Part shown: in pieces, positions 29,933 to 30,160 of the stretch
Position numbering within the stretch: the stretch's first letter is position 1
Layout: the number at the start of each line of letters is the position of its first letter
Source of the DNA: JBEKDJ01 sp050014415
GTDB lineage: Bacteria; Desulfobacterota; BSN033; UBA1163
Reading direction: 5' to 3'
Assembly (NCBI GenBank): GCA_050014415.1
Contig: JBEKDJ010000012.1
Coordinates: 1 to 30,160 of the forward strand
DNA length: 30,160 nucleotides
The notes under the pieces: generated by a model
Seen by the model: the letters and a program-made list of their open reading frames with translations, nothing else
Database searches by the model: none
What the model was told of the DNA's origin: nothing
Made by a program: the position numbers and the translations under genes

Positions 29933-30160
29933 TTAGCGGAGGAACGGCGGCAATCTCCGGCAGTGAAGGTTATCAGCCGCAAAGCGCTTCTTCTCTTGCT
30001 CACCAGCGTACATCGCGTCTATTTGCACCTTGAATGTTTCGTCTATTATCTTCCTTTTCACTTTCAGGCTGACCGTCAGTTCCCTGCCATCCCTCGACAG
30101 TTCATTTTTAAGAATGGTGTAAGCTTTGATGGCTTCAAAACGGGCCAGGCGACGGTTCAC
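29933..30160 (-). CDS. AMP-dependent acyl-CoA synthetase, C-terminal end (cut by window)
   Basis: Only the last 75 codons are present; the gene continues beyond the window. The segment FEAIKAYTILKNELSRDGRE and the following LTVSLKVKRKIIDETFK, then IDAMYAG, match the C-terminal AMP-binding domain of long-chain fatty acid-CoA ligases. It includes the catalytic lysine region (LK.KRK). These enzymes activate fatty acids to acyl-CoA through an acyl-AMP. The tail after MYAG is about 22 residues longer than usual and basic. The first residue shown by the window is inside the gene, not a start. Confidence 0.85.
   Translation of the reverse strand: MNRRLARFEAIKAYTILKNELSRDGRELTVSLKVKRKIIDETFKVQIDAMYAGEQEKKRFAADNLHCRRLPPFLR

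Overview
The window reads as chromosomal DNA of a Gram-negative, anaerobic bacterium. A tungsten-type aldehyde:ferredoxin oxidoreductase, two radical/iron-sulfur or nitroreductase-type enzymes, NfeD/slipin, YajC and a nucleotide-sugar pathway suggest a Desulfobacterota (former Deltaproteobacteria) or a neighbouring lineage. This placement is an inference from gene content and intergenic repeat style; no marker here settles it.

Region 1 (1-6,800, all minus strand) is housekeeping. In the order of transcription it runs queA, tgt, yajC, rpsF, an SSB/PriB-like gene, rpsR, rplI, dnaB and pgsA (cut by the window edge). It covers tRNA queuosine synthesis, the Sec accessory protein YajC, the conserved S6-SSB-S18-L9-DnaB cluster and phospholipid synthesis. 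Gaps between blocks hold A/T-rich degenerate word arrays and short GGCGGG palindromes. queA carries an in-frame, GC-rich insertion of about 55 codons containing a hairpin.

Region 2 (6,800-13,700) starts with a 560-base leader containing palindromes, followed on the plus strand by the aldehyde:ferredoxin oxidoreductase and a ThiS/MoaD-like gene that seems to have lost its C-terminus. Convergent to these is a pair of sugar genes (UDP-sugar 6-dehydrogenase and DegT aminotransferase). A TrmJ-type tRNA methyltransferase and an exported SagB-type nitroreductase follow on the plus strand.

Region 3 (13,700-19,541) holds a slipin/NfeD membrane pair ending at a clear terminator, a short lysine-2,3-aminomutase homologue, a THUMP RNA methyltransferase and holA (DNA polymerase III delta).

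Region 4 (19,542-23,600) is the most unusual part. A degenerate group II intron, whose reverse transcriptase is reduced to about 20 codons, lies beside a GC-rich two-gene cassette. One gene encodes a 728-residue fusion of a CrtC/AttH-type lipocalin-like domain with a trans-isoprenyl diphosphate synthase. The other encodes a seven-helix lycopene-cyclase-like membrane protein. Together they look like a compact terpenoid or carotenoid-like pathway that was probably acquired.

Region 5 (23,700-30,160) contains a VanZ-like membrane protein, a very large M28 metallopeptidase with about 690 residues of unrecognised N-terminal sequence, a GNAT acetyltransferase, an MBL-fold hydrolase with a winged-helix tail, a MITE-like element with terminal inverted repeats, and the C-terminus of an acyl-CoA synthetase cut by the window end. 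I saw no tRNA, rRNA or CRISPR array.
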